From Parabacteroides sp. PF5-9 (lineage in GTDB: Bacteria; Bacteroidota; Bacteroidia; Bacteroidales; Tannerellaceae), in NCBI RefSeq assembly GCF_029893105.1, contig NZ_JARXWG010000001.1, forward strand, positions 124,001 through 188,000: a DNA stretch of 64,000 nt. The letters run 5' to 3'. The notes under the pieces are model-generated. The model was given only the letters and a program-made list of their open reading frames with translations, had not been told where the DNA came from and made no database searches. Below are positions 25,398 to 34,986 of this stretch, piece after piece. The first letter of the stretch is position 1, and each line of letters begins with the position of its first letter. Both the position numbers and the translations under genes were made by a program.

Positions 25398-26083
25398 TAA
25401 AAAATCTGTTTATTGATCTGGACGATACCCTTTGGGATACGTACCATAACAATAAAGAATGCCTCGAAGAACTCTATACTGACTACGATTTTGGTCGGTA
25501 CTATGACTCTTTCGAGGCATTTTATGCGATCTATATGCCCCATAACCTGGGGCTGTGGGAGCAGTATCGCAATCATGAGATAGACCGATATACTTTGATT
25601 GTCGAACGTTTCCGTTATGTGCTCGAACCTTTGGGCATGGGCAATGCAGCGGATGCATTGGCATTGAACAATGACTTCTTGCAGCGGACGACGACAAAAA
25701 CCCGTTTAATCCCTGGAGCAATTGAATTGCTGGAGTATTTGCGTCCATCATACCGGATGTTTATTTTATCCAATGGCTTTCGGGAGGTACAGTTCAAGAA
25801 ACTAAAGAATTCAGGGTTGGACTCTTACTTTGAACGTGTCATCCTTTCCGAAGATGCAAACATTCAAAAGCCACATAAAGCCATCTTTGATTTTGCCCTT
25901 AAAAACACCAACTCCCGCCGGAGGGAAAGTTTAATGATCGGCGACAGCTGGGATGCAGATATCGTAGGAGCCTACAATTCCCGGATCGATCAACTTTGGC
26001 TGAACCCGGAAAAAATTCCGGCTAAAGCATTTACCCCAACATATACGGTAAACACTTTAGCCGAAATACGAACTATATTATAG
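25394..26083 (+). CDS. YjjG-type HAD family nucleotidase
   Basis: A haloacid dehalogenase-superfamily phosphatase, 229 residues. Motif I is LFIDLDDTLWDTYHN, motif II MFILSNGF, and motif III/IV SLMIGDSWDADIVGAYN. The helical cap and length fit YjjG, which hydrolyses noncanonical pyrimidine nucleoside monophosphates. Coupled to the preceding lipoprotein by ATGA. It converges with asd after only 15 bp, with no visible hairpin. Confidence 0.88.
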   Translation: MIKNLFIDLDDTLWDTYHNNKECLEELYTDYDFGRYYDSFEAFYAIYMPHNLGLWEQYRNHEIDRYTLIVERFRYVLEPLGMGNAADALALNNDFLQRTTTKTRLIPGAIELLEYLRPSYRMFILSNGFREVQFKKLKNSGLDSYFERVILSEDANIQKPHKAIFDFALKNTNSRRRESLMIGDSWDADIVGAYNSRIDQLWLNPEKIPAKAFTPTYTVNTLAEIRTIL

Positions 26084-26098
26084 TACTCTGACTACTTA

Positions 26099-27109
26099 TT
26101 ATTTGACATTTCCTACCTTAACAAGATACTCCGCAATTTGAACCGCGTTTAATGCAGCTCCTTTTTTGATCTGGTCGCTGACAGTCCAGAACGACAATCC
26201 GTTCGGATTGGTCAAGTCTTTACGGATACGTCCTACATAGACCGGATCTTTATCTGCTACGAATAACGGCATCGGATAATCTTTTTGTGCCGGTTCATCC
26301 TGCAGAATGATTCCTTCTGCTTCGGCGAAAGCTTTACGTGCTTCTTCGATACTGATCGGACGTTCGGTTTCTACCCATGTCACTTCACTATGTGCACGTA
26401 AAACAGGAACGCGTACACAGGTTGCACTCACCTCTATATCAGAATGCATAATCTTACGCGTTTCGTTATACATTTTCATTTCTTCTTTGGTATAACCATT
26501 CTCTGTAAAGGCATCGACCTGCGGAATCAGGTTGTAAGCCAACTGGTAGGCGAATTTTTCAACCGTAGGTTCTTCTCCTTTAAGAATTTGTTCATATTGT
26601 TTAACCAACTCAGCCATCGCTGTCGCTCCTGCACCACTGGCTGCCTGATAGGTTGAGACGTGAACACGTTTGATATGCGACAGTCCCTCTATCGCTTTGA
26701 GAGCAACTACCATCTGAATGGTCGTACAGTTCGGATTTGCAATAATACCACGCGGACGATTCAACGCATCTTCGGCATTAACTTCGGGAACGACCAAAGG
26801 CACGTCGTTGTCCATACGGAATGCACTGGAGTTGTCGATCATAACAGTACCATATTTGGTAATTGTTTCGGCAAATTCTATGGAAGTGCCGCCACCAGCC
26901 GAAGTAAAAGCAATGTCGATTCCCTTAAAGTCGTCGTTATGCTTCAGTTCCTTAACGGTATACTGTTTACCACGGAAAGTATAAACACGTCCGGCACTAC
27001 GAGATGAACCAAAAAGTACCAGTTCATCCATTGGGAAGTTTCTTTCGTCGAGCACACGCAGGAATTCCTGACCTACGGCTCCACTTACACCAACAATTGC
27101 TACTTTCAT
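26099..27109 (-). CDS. asd: aspartate-semialdehyde dehydrogenase
   Basis: NADPH-dependent reduction of aspartyl phosphate to aspartate semialdehyde, leading to lysine/diaminopimelate, threonine and methionine. It has [20 protein letters not shown], the catalytic Cys in [12 protein letters not shown], and the active-site His region [11 protein letters not shown]. The ATG at 27109 is chosen; the longer frame begins at a TTG (27118) that lies inside a -7 box TAATTTTG (27116-27123, minus strand). The leader would be almost absent. Length 336 is normal for this class. Confidence 0.95.
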   Translation of the reverse strand: MKVAIVGVSGAVGQEFLRVLDERNFPMDELVLFGSSRSAGRVYTFRGKQYTVKELKHNDDFKGIDIAFTSAGGGTSIEFAETITKYGTVMIDNSSAFRMDNDVPLVVPEVNAEDALNRPRGIIANPNCTTIQMVVALKAIEGLSHIKRVHVSTYQAASGAGATAMAELVKQYEQILKGEEPTVEKFAYQLAYNLIPQVDAFTENGYTKEEMKMYNETRKIMHSDIEVSATCVRVPVLRAHSEVTWVETERPISIEEARKAFAEAEGIILQDEPAQKDYPMPLFVADKDPVYVGRIRKDLTNPNGLSFWTVSDQIKKGAALNAVQIAEYLVKVGNVK

Positions 27110-27124
27110 TTTGCGCAAAATTAA

Positions 27125-27154
27125 TTTGATAAATAAAAAATAATGATAACTTTG
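27125..27154 (+). promoter_or_regulatory. promoter of the lamin-tail protein gene
   Basis: TTTG (27125-27128), 18 bp, then TAACTTTG (27147-27154). A good Bacteroides-type match, leaving a leader of about 80 bases before the ATG at 27241. Confidence 0.6.
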
Positions 27155-27240
27155 TCGCTAACCTTATTGCACATAAGCTGTTACGCCCTGTAAGGCAGCG
27201 GAGTGCAAAGATAGTAATATTCTTAAAAAACCGATGAACT

Positions 27241-29571
27241 ATGAAACAAATAATCCTGTTTTTCGCTATTTTACTACCTTTTTATTCTTTTGCACAGCTT
27301 ACGGAATCGTTTGACGGTCCGCAAATCACGACCTCTTATCCTTGGGAAGGAAATACGGAAAAGTTCAGAATCAATGCGAATGGAGAGTTACAACTCTATA
27401 CCTCTTATTATAAAGGTGAAGCATTCGTATACCTCCCAACCTCCGTTTTAATCGATAATGAGTGGCAATTTACCATACGTACAGAAGCGGCTTGTTCTTC
27501 TCAAAACTATTTCAAGATATTTCTGTGGAGTAAACATCCGGATATGAAAGATCCCGGAGAAGCACTTTTTATTCGTTTGGGTTATACTGACAAAAACATC
27601 GCTTTATGTAAACAAACCAATAATCTAAAACCGGAACTGCTTTTAGAGGGACGACGTTTATTTGATCAACCGACCGAAGTCACCATAAAAATCATTTCGG
27701 ATGTTGAAGGGAGGTGTAGCGTCTATAGTAAAACGGTAAAAGAGGAAACATTTGTTTTTGAAGGAACAGCCGGACGGTTTGATCGGAATGCTAACGGCTA
27801 TTTTATGTTGGGTGTTTATTATACAGCCCAACAGAGTACAAATAAATATGTTGATGATATTATTATCCGCCACTATTCACCCAACAGCGATGAACCCAAT
27901 CCCCCTGATGATGATCCCCTTGAATTACTTTCTGTAGATCAGGAGAGTCCGACGGAATTATTACTGTTTTTCAACAAACCGGTGATTGCCGAAGAAGCTT
28001 CGTTTTCTCTCTCTGAAATAGGAGAGATCACAGAGGTATATATTTCTGAAGATGATCGGGTCATTATGCTTGTTTCAGAGATACCCTTGGAAAAAGGGAA
28101 AGAATACCAAGTGAGTTACTCCAATTTGTATGATTACCAGGGAGAAGCCTATACTTATTCTGAAACGTTTACTGCATTTTATGACCATGAAACACCCGAG
28201 CCTCCCCTTCCTGTCGATCCCGTTTCTCCGGGTATTGTCCGTATCAATGAAATTATGGCAAACCCCAAAGGATTAACAGCCCTACCGGAAACCGAATATA
28301 TCGAATTGTATAACACATCTTCAACCATTCAATCGTTGACCGGCTGGTCATTGATGTATGGCGATAAAGCGACTTTGTTGGATCCGTATCAACTTTCGCC
28401 CGGAGCATATCTTGTGCTTTACCGTACAGGTAGAGAAATCCATATCGATCCGGGTGGAGCCGGTATGGCATTATCCAAATTCCCTGCGCAATTATCCAAT
28501 ACCGGGAAAAAACTGCAACTAACAAATGCGGCAGGACAATTGATTGACGCATATACATACGATAAAACAACACCGGCATTATCGTGGGAGTATGCGGATG
28601 AAGGGTGGTATTTGTCAACAGATCGACGGGGAGGGACACCGGGAAGCATCAATTCTCCGATAAAAGAGCAACCAGAGGAGCCCGAAGAACCTGAAGAACC
28701 TGAGATTCCTGAAGAGCCCAAGGAGCCAACACCTCCTGAAGGGCCGGTTGTTCTGCCCGGAGAGATTGTATTGAATGAACTACTCCCTAATCCTTATCCC
28801 GACGGGAGTGAGTACATCGAATTATATAATCGCTCTGATCGGGCACTCTCTTTATCCGGCTTAGCGGTGGCAACCCGGAAATCGAATGGTGAAATAGGTA
28901 CTGTTTATCCTCTAAATTCTGTGATGGAATGGATTAAACCAGCCGGTTATGTCCTGCTCACCAAAGATAAAAACGGGGTAGCATCAAACTATCTGATTTC
29001 GGCGCCCGAAAATCTGTATCAACTGAAATTACCCGTTTTAGCGAATACATCCTCTACACTTGTTTTATTTAGAACAGCCGACAAGGAAGTGATCGATGAA
29101 CTCATGTATTCTTCTAAATGGCACGCCTCTACGGTGAAAGAACAAAAAGGTGTTGCTCTGGAGCGGATTGATCCGGAGAAACCGACACAGCTTCCGGAGA
29201 ACTGGACCTCAGCATCCTCAACGGCCGGTTACGGTACACCTGGTTATCAAAACTCACAATTCAGACAAAATTCCGGGAATATTGACGGGATAGAGGCACC
29301 GGAATATTCGGAATCGACCGGATCGTATCACATCCTTTATTCGCTTAACGAACCGGGATACAGCTGTCGTATACGTATTTATAACCTATCGGGACAGTTG
29401 ATTGTGGTGATTGCCAATCATGAACTTCTGGGCACACAAGGCAGTCTGACATGGGATGGCTCTGCTTCTAATGGCAGTCGTTTGAAAACCGGCGTATATA
29501 TTTTCCATGCCGAATTGTATCATATGAATGGAGAGACTCAAACGTATAAAAAAGTATTTTTAGTCAGGTAA
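27241..29571 (+). CDS. secreted lamin-tail domain protein, 776 aa
   Basis: A signal peptide (ends YSFAQ) precedes a beta-rich N-terminal domain (20-215). An Ig-like Big_5-type segment (ELLSVDQESPTELLLFFNKPV...GKEYQVSYSNL) follows. Two lamin-tail domains come next, at about 335-475 (IVRINEIMANPKGLTALPETEYIELYN) and about 505-650 (IVLNELLPNPYPDGSEYIELYN), separated by a Pro/Glu linker of EEPEEPE repeats. The C-terminal 80 residues (RIRIYNLSGQLIVVI...LKTGVYIFHAEL...YKKVFLVR) resemble the FlgD-like/CHU-type sorting domains of type IX secretion cargo. Probably a cell-surface protein; partner unknown. Confidence 0.82.
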   Translation: MKQIILFFAILLPFYSFAQLTESFDGPQITTSYPWEGNTEKFRINANGELQLYTSYYKGEAFVYLPTSVLIDNEWQFTIRTEAACSSQNYFKIFLWSKHPDMKDPGEALFIRLGYTDKNIALCKQTNNLKPELLLEGRRLFDQPTEVTIKIISDVEGRCSVYSKTVKEETFVFEGTAGRFDRNANGYFMLGVYYTAQQSTNKYVDDIIIRHYSPNSDEPNPPDDDPLELLSVDQESPTELLLFFNKPVIAEEASFSLSEIGEITEVYISEDDRVIMLVSEIPLEKGKEYQVSYSNLYDYQGEAYTYSETFTAFYDHETPEPPLPVDPVSPGIVRINEIMANPKGLTALPETEYIELYNTSSTIQSLTGWSLMYGDKATLLDPYQLSPGAYLVLYRTGREIHIDPGGAGMALSKFPAQLSNTGKKLQLTNAAGQLIDAYTYDKTTPALSWEYADEGWYLSTDRRGGTPGSINSPIKEQPEEPEEPEEPEIPEEPKEPTPPEGPVVLPGEIVLNELLPNPYPDGSEYIELYNRSDRALSLSGLAVATRKSNGEIGTVYPLNSVMEWIKPAGYVLLTKDKNGVASNYLISAPENLYQLKLPVLANTSSTLVLFRTADKEVIDELMYSSKWHASTVKEQKGVALERIDPEKPTQLPENWTSASSTAGYGTPGYQNSQFRQNSGNIDGIEAPEYSESTGSYHILYSLNEPGYSCRIRIYNLSGQLIVVIANHELLGTQGSLTWDGSASNGSRLKTGVYIFHAELYHMNGETQTYKKVFLVR

Positions 29572-29580
29572 CGGCATTTA

Positions 29581-29627
29581 TGTGAGGTCGATTTAATGGT
29601 ATTTGAAAACCTTAAATCGACCTCACA
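29581..29627. terminator. strong bidirectional terminator
   Basis: TGTGAGGTCGATTTAA (29581-29596) and TTAAATCGACCTCACA (29612-29627) form a perfect 16-bp stem, extended by GGT/ACC. It lies between the convergent lamin-tail gene and hppA, with CTTTTT on the plus side. Confidence 0.9.
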
Positions 29628-29631
29628 CTTT

Positions 29632-31836
29632 TTAGAATAAACTCCAGGCAACGGTCAGCCCTGCCATGACAATGGCGACCATACTCATCAATTTGATCAG
29701 GATATTTAAACTTGGACCAGATGTATCTTTAAAAGGATCACCTACGGTATCTCCAACAACAGTTGCTTTATGCACCTCACTTCCTTTTCCGCCATGATTT
29801 CCTTCCTCGACAAATTTTTTGGCATTGTCCCAGGCTCCTCCGGAATTAGCCATAAAAATAGCCAATACAAAGCCGGTACTCAATCCGCCGATCAATAGGC
29901 CGACAACACCGGTCACACCGAAAATCAGCCCGGTGGCAATCGGAGCAATAATAGCCAGGATGGATGGCACAATCATTTCACGTTGTGCTCCCTTTGTGGA
30001 GATCGCCACACAACAGGCATAATCGGGTTCACATTCACCTGTCAGAATCCCTTTTATTTCCCGGAACTGCCGGCGAACTTCATCCACCATATGTCCGGCA
30101 GCACGTCCGACCGCATTCATGGTCAATCCACAAAAGACAAAGGCCATCATGGAACCGAGAAATATCCCGGAAATCACTTTGGGGTTCATTAACGTCACAT
30201 CATAATACGCCATGAAATCGGTGAAACCGGCTTTGGAGACTTCGATCATTCTGCCGTCGGCAAAACTCAGTGTGGTCTCACCGATACGCAACAGTCCGAT
30301 CTTTATCTCTTCGATATAGGAGGCTAATAAAGCCAACCCGGTTAAGGCCGCCGATCCGATGGCAAAACCTTTACCTGTTGCGGCCGTGGTATTACCGAGT
30401 GAATCCAACGCATCTGTTCTTTTGCGTACTTCCGATCCGAGTCCCGACATCTCCGCATTTCCTCCGGCATTATCCGCAATCGGGCCATAGGCATCTGTCG
30501 CCAACGTTATTCCCAGTGTAGAAAGCATACCTACGGCAGCAATTCCAATGCCATAGAGCCCCATGCCTACATTATTAAAATCGAAACCCGAAGCAAAAAG
30601 AAACGAGCAGATGATTCCTACCACTACGGCTATGACAGGAATGGCGGTTGAGAGCATTCCCAATCCCAATCCGGAGATAATGACTGTTGCAGGGCCTGTT
30701 TTCCCAGCTTCCGAAACCCGCTGTGTCGGTTTGTACGATTGGGAAGTAAAATATTCGGTGGCCTGTCCGATTACAATCCCGACGAGTAGTCCGACAACCA
30801 CAGCACAACTGATCCAGAACCAATTATCAAGACCCAGAACATACAATATACCAAAAGTCAGGAGAGCGACCAGTACCGAACTCAGGTTCGTGCCTATAGC
30901 GAGTGCTTTCAACAGTTGTTTAATGGTCGCATCTTCTTTTGTCCGTACCGAATAGATCCCTAATATGGATAAGATAATACCTACGGCAGCGATTAACATC
31001 GGTGCGATGACCGCCTTATATTGCATTTCCACATTACCGGATGAAACAAATGCCGCCGCACCCAATGCCGCTGTGGCCAGTATCGAACCACAATACGATT
31101 CATATAAGTCGGCGCCCATACCGGCTACGTCTCCGACATTATCTCCGACATTATCCGCAATCGTTGCCGGGTTTCGTGGATCATCTTCCGGTATACCCGC
31201 TTCTACTTTTCCCACAAGATCGGCGCCTACATCTGCCGCTTTCGTATATATTCCGCCACCCACACGGGCAAACAACGCCTGTGTGGATGCCCCCATACCG
31301 AAGGTCAGCATCGTAGTTGTGATAATAGTCAGTTTATGTGTGGGATCCATGGCCTCATCCGGAATAACAGCATTCAATACAAGATACCAGAACGAAATAT
31401 CCAATAGACCCAAGCCGACCACCACCAGCCCCATCACTGCTCCGCTGCGAAAAGCAACCTGCAATCCGCTATTGAGAGAAGTTCTGGCAGCATGGGCTGT
31501 ACGGGCAGAAGCATAAGTGGCTGTTTTCATCCCTAAAAAACCGGCCAATCCGGAGAAAAAACCGCCTGTAAGGAATGCGATGGGCACCCACTCATTCTGC
31601 ACACCGAAACCATAAGCCATGATGGCAAAAAGAATAACTAAGACTAAAAAAACAAGGGCGACTACTTTGTATTGTTGTTTCAAATACGACATAGCACCCT
31701 CTCGCACGTGTGAGGCGATTTTAATCATCTGTTCGGTTCCTTCACTTTTACTCTTCATCTGCCTGAAAAAGATCCAGGCGAACAGTAGCGCAATCACTGA
31801 CGCTACCGGGATAATCCAGAAAATAGTTGTAATCAT
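29632..31836 (-). CDS. hppA: membrane-bound sodium/proton-translocating pyrophosphatase
   Basis: Couples pyrophosphate hydrolysis to ion pumping across the inner membrane. It has 734 residues and about 16 helices. The PPi-binding signature [20 protein letters not shown] is present, as are [20 protein letters not shown] and GGAWDNAKK. The segment [19 protein letters not shown] has Ala at the position that is Lys in K+-independent enzymes, so this should be a K+-dependent type; whether it pumps Na+, H+ or both cannot be read safely. It saves PPi energy in a fermenting anaerobe. No promoter stands out upstream, where the 22-bp repeat array lies. Confidence 0.95.
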   Translation of the reverse strand: MITTIFWIIPVASVIALLFAWIFFRQMKSKSEGTEQMIKIASHVREGAMSYLKQQYKVVALVFLVLVILFAIMAYGFGVQNEWVPIAFLTGGFFSGLAGFLGMKTATYASARTAHAARTSLNSGLQVAFRSGAVMGLVVVGLGLLDISFWYLVLNAVIPDEAMDPTHKLTIITTTMLTFGMGASTQALFARVGGGIYTKAADVGADLVGKVEAGIPEDDPRNPATIADNVGDNVGDVAGMGADLYESYCGSILATAALGAAAFVSSGNVEMQYKAVIAPMLIAAVGIILSILGIYSVRTKEDATIKQLLKALAIGTNLSSVLVALLTFGILYVLGLDNWFWISCAVVVGLLVGIVIGQATEYFTSQSYKPTQRVSEAGKTGPATVIISGLGLGMLSTAIPVIAVVVGIICSFLFASGFDFNNVGMGLYGIGIAAVGMLSTLGITLATDAYGPIADNAGGNAEMSGLGSEVRKRTDALDSLGNTTAATGKGFAIGSAALTGLALLASYIEEIKIGLLRIGETTLSFADGRMIEVSKAGFTDFMAYYDVTLMNPKVISGIFLGSMMAFVFCGLTMNAVGRAAGHMVDEVRRQFREIKGILTGECEPDYACCVAISTKGAQREMIVPSILAIIAPIATGLIFGVTGVVGLLIGGLSTGFVLAIFMANSGGAWDNAKKFVEEGNHGGKGSEVHKATVVGDTVGDPFKDTSGPSLNILIKLMSMVAIVMAGLTVAWSLF

Positions 31837-32313
31837 AGCTGGTAATTTTTATTGTTAATATAAACCAGAATTCTAACGCTATCCAATTACTTTCTTTATA
31901 TCATGCAGCTTCTTTTTAAGAAAGAAGGTGACCCTTTTTGAGAAGGACGTAGGTCTGTTTTTTGTTAGAGGTACCTCTAAACGATTTTAGACGTACCTCT
32001 AAAAAGATTTAGACCTACCTCTAAATTAATTTAGACGTACCTCTAACAAAAAAGTATTCTCTATGACAATATGTTTTCTTCATGATATATCCAAAAAAAG
32101 ATCTAAATGTGTTCAAAACAACGCTCACTTGTTGTTTCGGATTTAATGCGAACCAGGGGCGTTTTGACTGCTGATTCACATATAATATAAGGTTTTGTGA
32201 TTCCGTAAATATAACAAAATTGTGATTGCAGATAAAACTTTTTCAAGAATAATAATGTTCCATACTAAAATTATGGGCATATTTGTTAGGATATTAGTGT
32301 AAACCTTACTTGA
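31837..32313. other. 477-bp intergenic region holding repeat array 1
   Basis: Between divergent hppA and the patatin gene. It contains a small stem CTTCTTT-TTAAG-AAAGAAG near 31910, the 22-bp-period palindrome array (31943-32046) and then 267 bp of AT-rich DNA with an AAACAAC/GTTGTTT stem near 32120. No open frame. Confidence 0.7.
31943..32046. repeat. palindrome array 1: four 16-bp units at 22-bp spacing plus a degenerate fifth
   Basis: Units at 31965-31980 (TTAGAGGTACCTCTAA, a perfect palindrome), 31987-32002, 32009-32024 and 32031-32046 follow TTAGA[GC][GC]TACCTCTAA. Each pair is separated by 6 variable AT-rich bases, giving an exact 22-bp period. A degenerate unit in phase lies at 31943-31958 (11 of 16 matching the family). 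The outer units are flanked by TTTTTTG and CAAAAAA, so the whole array is also an inverted repeat. A second copy is at 58830-58933. Confidence 0.85.
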
Positions 32314-33168
32314 ATGACTAAGAAGACAAATCAAAAAGTCCATAAAATCGGATTAGCGCTCAGCGGAGGCGGAGCCAAGGGGTTCGCACATCTTGGTGTA
32401 TTCAAACTATTGGAAGAGTGCGACCTGAAGCCGGATATTATCTCAGGAACCAGTGCGGGAGCATTGGCCGGTGTTTTTTACGCCGATGGTTATACTTCGG
32501 ATGAGATTAAGGAGTTGTTCAAAGGGAAAGAGTTCTCCGAATTTGCCCGTGTGCAATTACCTAAAGCCGGATTATTTGATATGAGCCGGATGAAGAATTT
32601 TTTAGACCACCATCTGCGAGCAAAAAGGATTGAAGATCTTCAGATCCCTTTGGTCGTTGTGGCGACCGACCTGGATCACGGTGTGAGTCATGAGTTTAGA
32701 AGCGGACCGATAGCTGAAGCGGTTATGGCTTCTTGCAGTGTACCGATCATTTTCTCTCCGATGGAAATCAATGGTATTCATTATGTGGATGGGGGACTGT
32801 TCCGGAATTTTCCGGTGACGAATATCCGCAAGGAGTGTGAAAAAGTGGTCGGTGTCAATGTCAGTCCATTAATTTCGATGAAATACAAACAGACGATCCG
32901 GTATATTGCGGAACGGTCGTATCATTATATGTTCCGAGCCAATACGATTGAAGACCGGTTGTTATGTGATATATTGATAGAGACCGAACTGGTAGGGAGT
33001 TACAAGATGTTTGACCTGGAAAATGTGGATCAGATCGCACAAATAGGGTATGATGCTGCTTTAAATGCTTTCGACCATATCGTTCAGGACAGTAAATTTG
33101 AGTTGCTTGTCAGGGCGGTGAAACAGAAAAAGCAGGAGTTAGTCTTACAAGAGAAGAAGATGAAATGA
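32314..33168 (+). CDS. patatin-like phospholipase
   Basis: A 284-residue cytosolic serine acyl hydrolase of the patatin/RssA type. It has the oxyanion loop LSGGGAKGFAHLGVF, the nucleophile motif SGTSAGALAG (Ser near 48) and the catalytic Asp in VDGGLFRNFPV (near 155). No signal peptide or outer-membrane POTRA/barrel is present, unlike the long surface patatins. The C-terminus is basic and helical. Its stop overlaps the start of a GH13 amylase gene (ATGA at 33165-33168), an unusual pairing. Substrate unknown. Confidence 0.9.
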   Translation: MTKKTNQKVHKIGLALSGGGAKGFAHLGVFKLLEECDLKPDIISGTSAGALAGVFYADGYTSDEIKELFKGKEFSEFARVQLPKAGLFDMSRMKNFLDHHLRAKRIEDLQIPLVVVATDLDHGVSHEFRSGPIAEAVMASCSVPIIFSPMEINGIHYVDGGLFRNFPVTNIRKECEKVVGVNVSPLISMKYKQTIRYIAERSYHYMFRANTIEDRLLCDILIETELVGSYKMFDLENVDQIAQIGYDAALNAFDHIVQDSKFELLVRAVKQKKQELVLQEKKMK

Positions 33169-34862
33169 GTATGGGAAAGAAGAACAAAATGGTTATTTAT
33201 CAGGTACTTCCCCGTTTGTTTGGGAACCTGAACCCTTCACCGGTCAGGTATGGAAGTATGACGACCAACGGAGTGGGCAAATTTGCTGCATTTACGGCCG
33301 AGGCCTTAAGTGGCATCAAGGAGTTGGGGACGACGCATATCTGGTATACCGGTATCATAGAACATGCGACTAAAACCGATTATTCCCAGTATGGCATTCG
33401 TAAAGATCATAATGCGATTGTAAAAGGATTGGCCGGATCACCTTATGCGATCAAAGATTATTATGATGTAGATCCGGATCTGGCCGATCAGGTACCGGAT
33501 CGTATGTCTGAGTTCGAACAACTGGTTGAACGAACCCATCAGGCCGGACTGAAAGTGATCATTGATTTTGTACCCAACCATGTCTCCCGCCAGTATCATT
33601 CGGATGCTAAGGAGCCTTTTGTGGAGGATTTGGGACAACATGATGATACAACCCGCTCATTCGATCCCAATAATAATTTTTACTATATCCCCGGTCAGCC
33701 ATTGGCTCTTCATTTTGGGGCTAAACAGGAAGATTTTGAATACAGCGAATTTCCGGCCAAGGTGACGGGGAATAACTGTTTCTCGGCCAATCCGGCAAAA
33801 GACGACTGGTATGAAACCATCAAATTGAATTACGGCGTCGACTACGCACATGGTGGGATGGCTCATTTTCATGACATACCCAACACCTGGGTGAAGATGC
33901 TGGATATTCTATTGTTCTGGGCTGGTAAAGGAGTCGATGGCTTTCGTTGTGATATGGCCGAAATGGTGCCGGTCGAATTCTGGCATTGGGCCATTCCTCA
34001 GGTGAAAGAGACATATCATGTCTGTTTCATTGCGGAGGTCTATAATCCGGACGAATATCGTAATTATCTATTTACCGGATACTTTGATTATCTATACGAT
34101 AAGGTGGGGTTATATGATTGTATGCGTCAGGTGATGTGTCACCACGCTCCGGCGAGAACTATTTCCCGCTGTTGGCAGGCGGTGGAAGGGATCCAACCGG
34201 CAATGCTGAATTTTCTGGAGAACCATGACGAACAGCGTATCGCTTCCGACTTTTTTGCAGGAAACCCATGGCCTGGCATTCCGGCTTTAATGGTTGCCGC
34301 ATTGATGAATACTAATCCGGTAATGATTTACAATGGTCAGGAATTAGGTGAGCGGGGAATGGATGAAGAAGGATTTAGTGGCCGGGACGGGCGAACGACA
34401 ATCTTTGACTACTGGAGTATGGAGAGTGTTCGTGCATGGATCAATGACTGGAAATTCGATGGTGGGCAGTTGAGCGACACCCAAAAGTCTTTACGTGAAA
34501 TGTACAAAAAGATTTTGAACATTGCCGCGAACGAACGCATTATTGCTGAAGGCGTGTTTTACGATCTGACTTATGCCAATGCGGATAATCCGTACTTGAA
34601 TTCTCAGCGGCAATATGCATTTATCCGAAAACTGGAGAATGTGGTTCTTTTGGTGGTCGTTAATTTTGACAAGAACGAACAGACCGTGCGCATTCAGATT
34701 CCTGCTGAAACGTTTAACAGTCTCGGCATTTACGACAATAAGGCGGCCGAACTGACCGATCTATTGACGGGAGAAAAGAGTATAGCCACACTGACAGAGG
34801 CTTGGCCGTATCAGGTAGTTTTACCGGCTTACTCCGGAAAAATACTTAAGTTTGTGTATTAA
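33165..34862 (+). CDS. GH13 alpha-amylase family protein, cytosolic, 565 aa
   Basis: A glycoside hydrolase family 13 TIM barrel. The four conserved regions are visible: VIIDFVPNHVS, GVDGFRCDMAEM (nucleophile Asp), CFIAEVYN (acid/base Glu) and FLENHDEQRIA (third Asp), and a C-terminal beta domain follows. No signal peptide is present, so it acts on cytosolic maltodextrin or glycogen-like glucan. The barrel begins oddly for GH13 (MVIYQVLPRLFGN) with a long region before the first conserved block. It is translationally coupled to the patatin gene; a second in-frame ATG at 33171 is possible. Confidence 0.9.
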   Translation: MSMGKKNKMVIYQVLPRLFGNLNPSPVRYGSMTTNGVGKFAAFTAEALSGIKELGTTHIWYTGIIEHATKTDYSQYGIRKDHNAIVKGLAGSPYAIKDYYDVDPDLADQVPDRMSEFEQLVERTHQAGLKVIIDFVPNHVSRQYHSDAKEPFVEDLGQHDDTTRSFDPNNNFYYIPGQPLALHFGAKQEDFEYSEFPAKVTGNNCFSANPAKDDWYETIKLNYGVDYAHGGMAHFHDIPNTWVKMLDILLFWAGKGVDGFRCDMAEMVPVEFWHWAIPQVKETYHVCFIAEVYNPDEYRNYLFTGYFDYLYDKVGLYDCMRQVMCHHAPARTISRCWQAVEGIQPAMLNFLENHDEQRIASDFFAGNPWPGIPALMVAALMNTNPVMIYNGQELGERGMDEEGFSGRDGRTTIFDYWSMESVRAWINDWKFDGGQLSDTQKSLREMYKKILNIAANERIIAEGVFYDLTYANADNPYLNSQRQYAFIRKLENVVLLVVVNFDKNEQTVRIQIPAETFNSLGIYDNKAAELTDLLTGEKSIATLTEAWPYQVVLPAYSGKILKFVY

Positions 34863-34986
34863 TCGCGGAAAGAATCGTTTGATGAATTCAACGTTAATTC
34901 CTCAGGATAGAATGGTTAATTGATTATTGTTTTGTACTTTTGCAGCATATTTCAAAACTATTCATTCTGATTAATATTTCCGAATA

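Noticed and set aside
30563-31516. Long plus-strand frames of 130 and 183 codons opposite hppA
   Set aside because: They are antisense to the well-conserved hppA coding sequence and show Ser/Thr/Pro/Ile-rich shadow composition. The sense gene explains the openness.
31943-32046. CRISPR array
   Set aside because: Units are palindromes of 16 bp with 6-bp spacers, far from CRISPR repeat and spacer lengths, and there are no cas genes.
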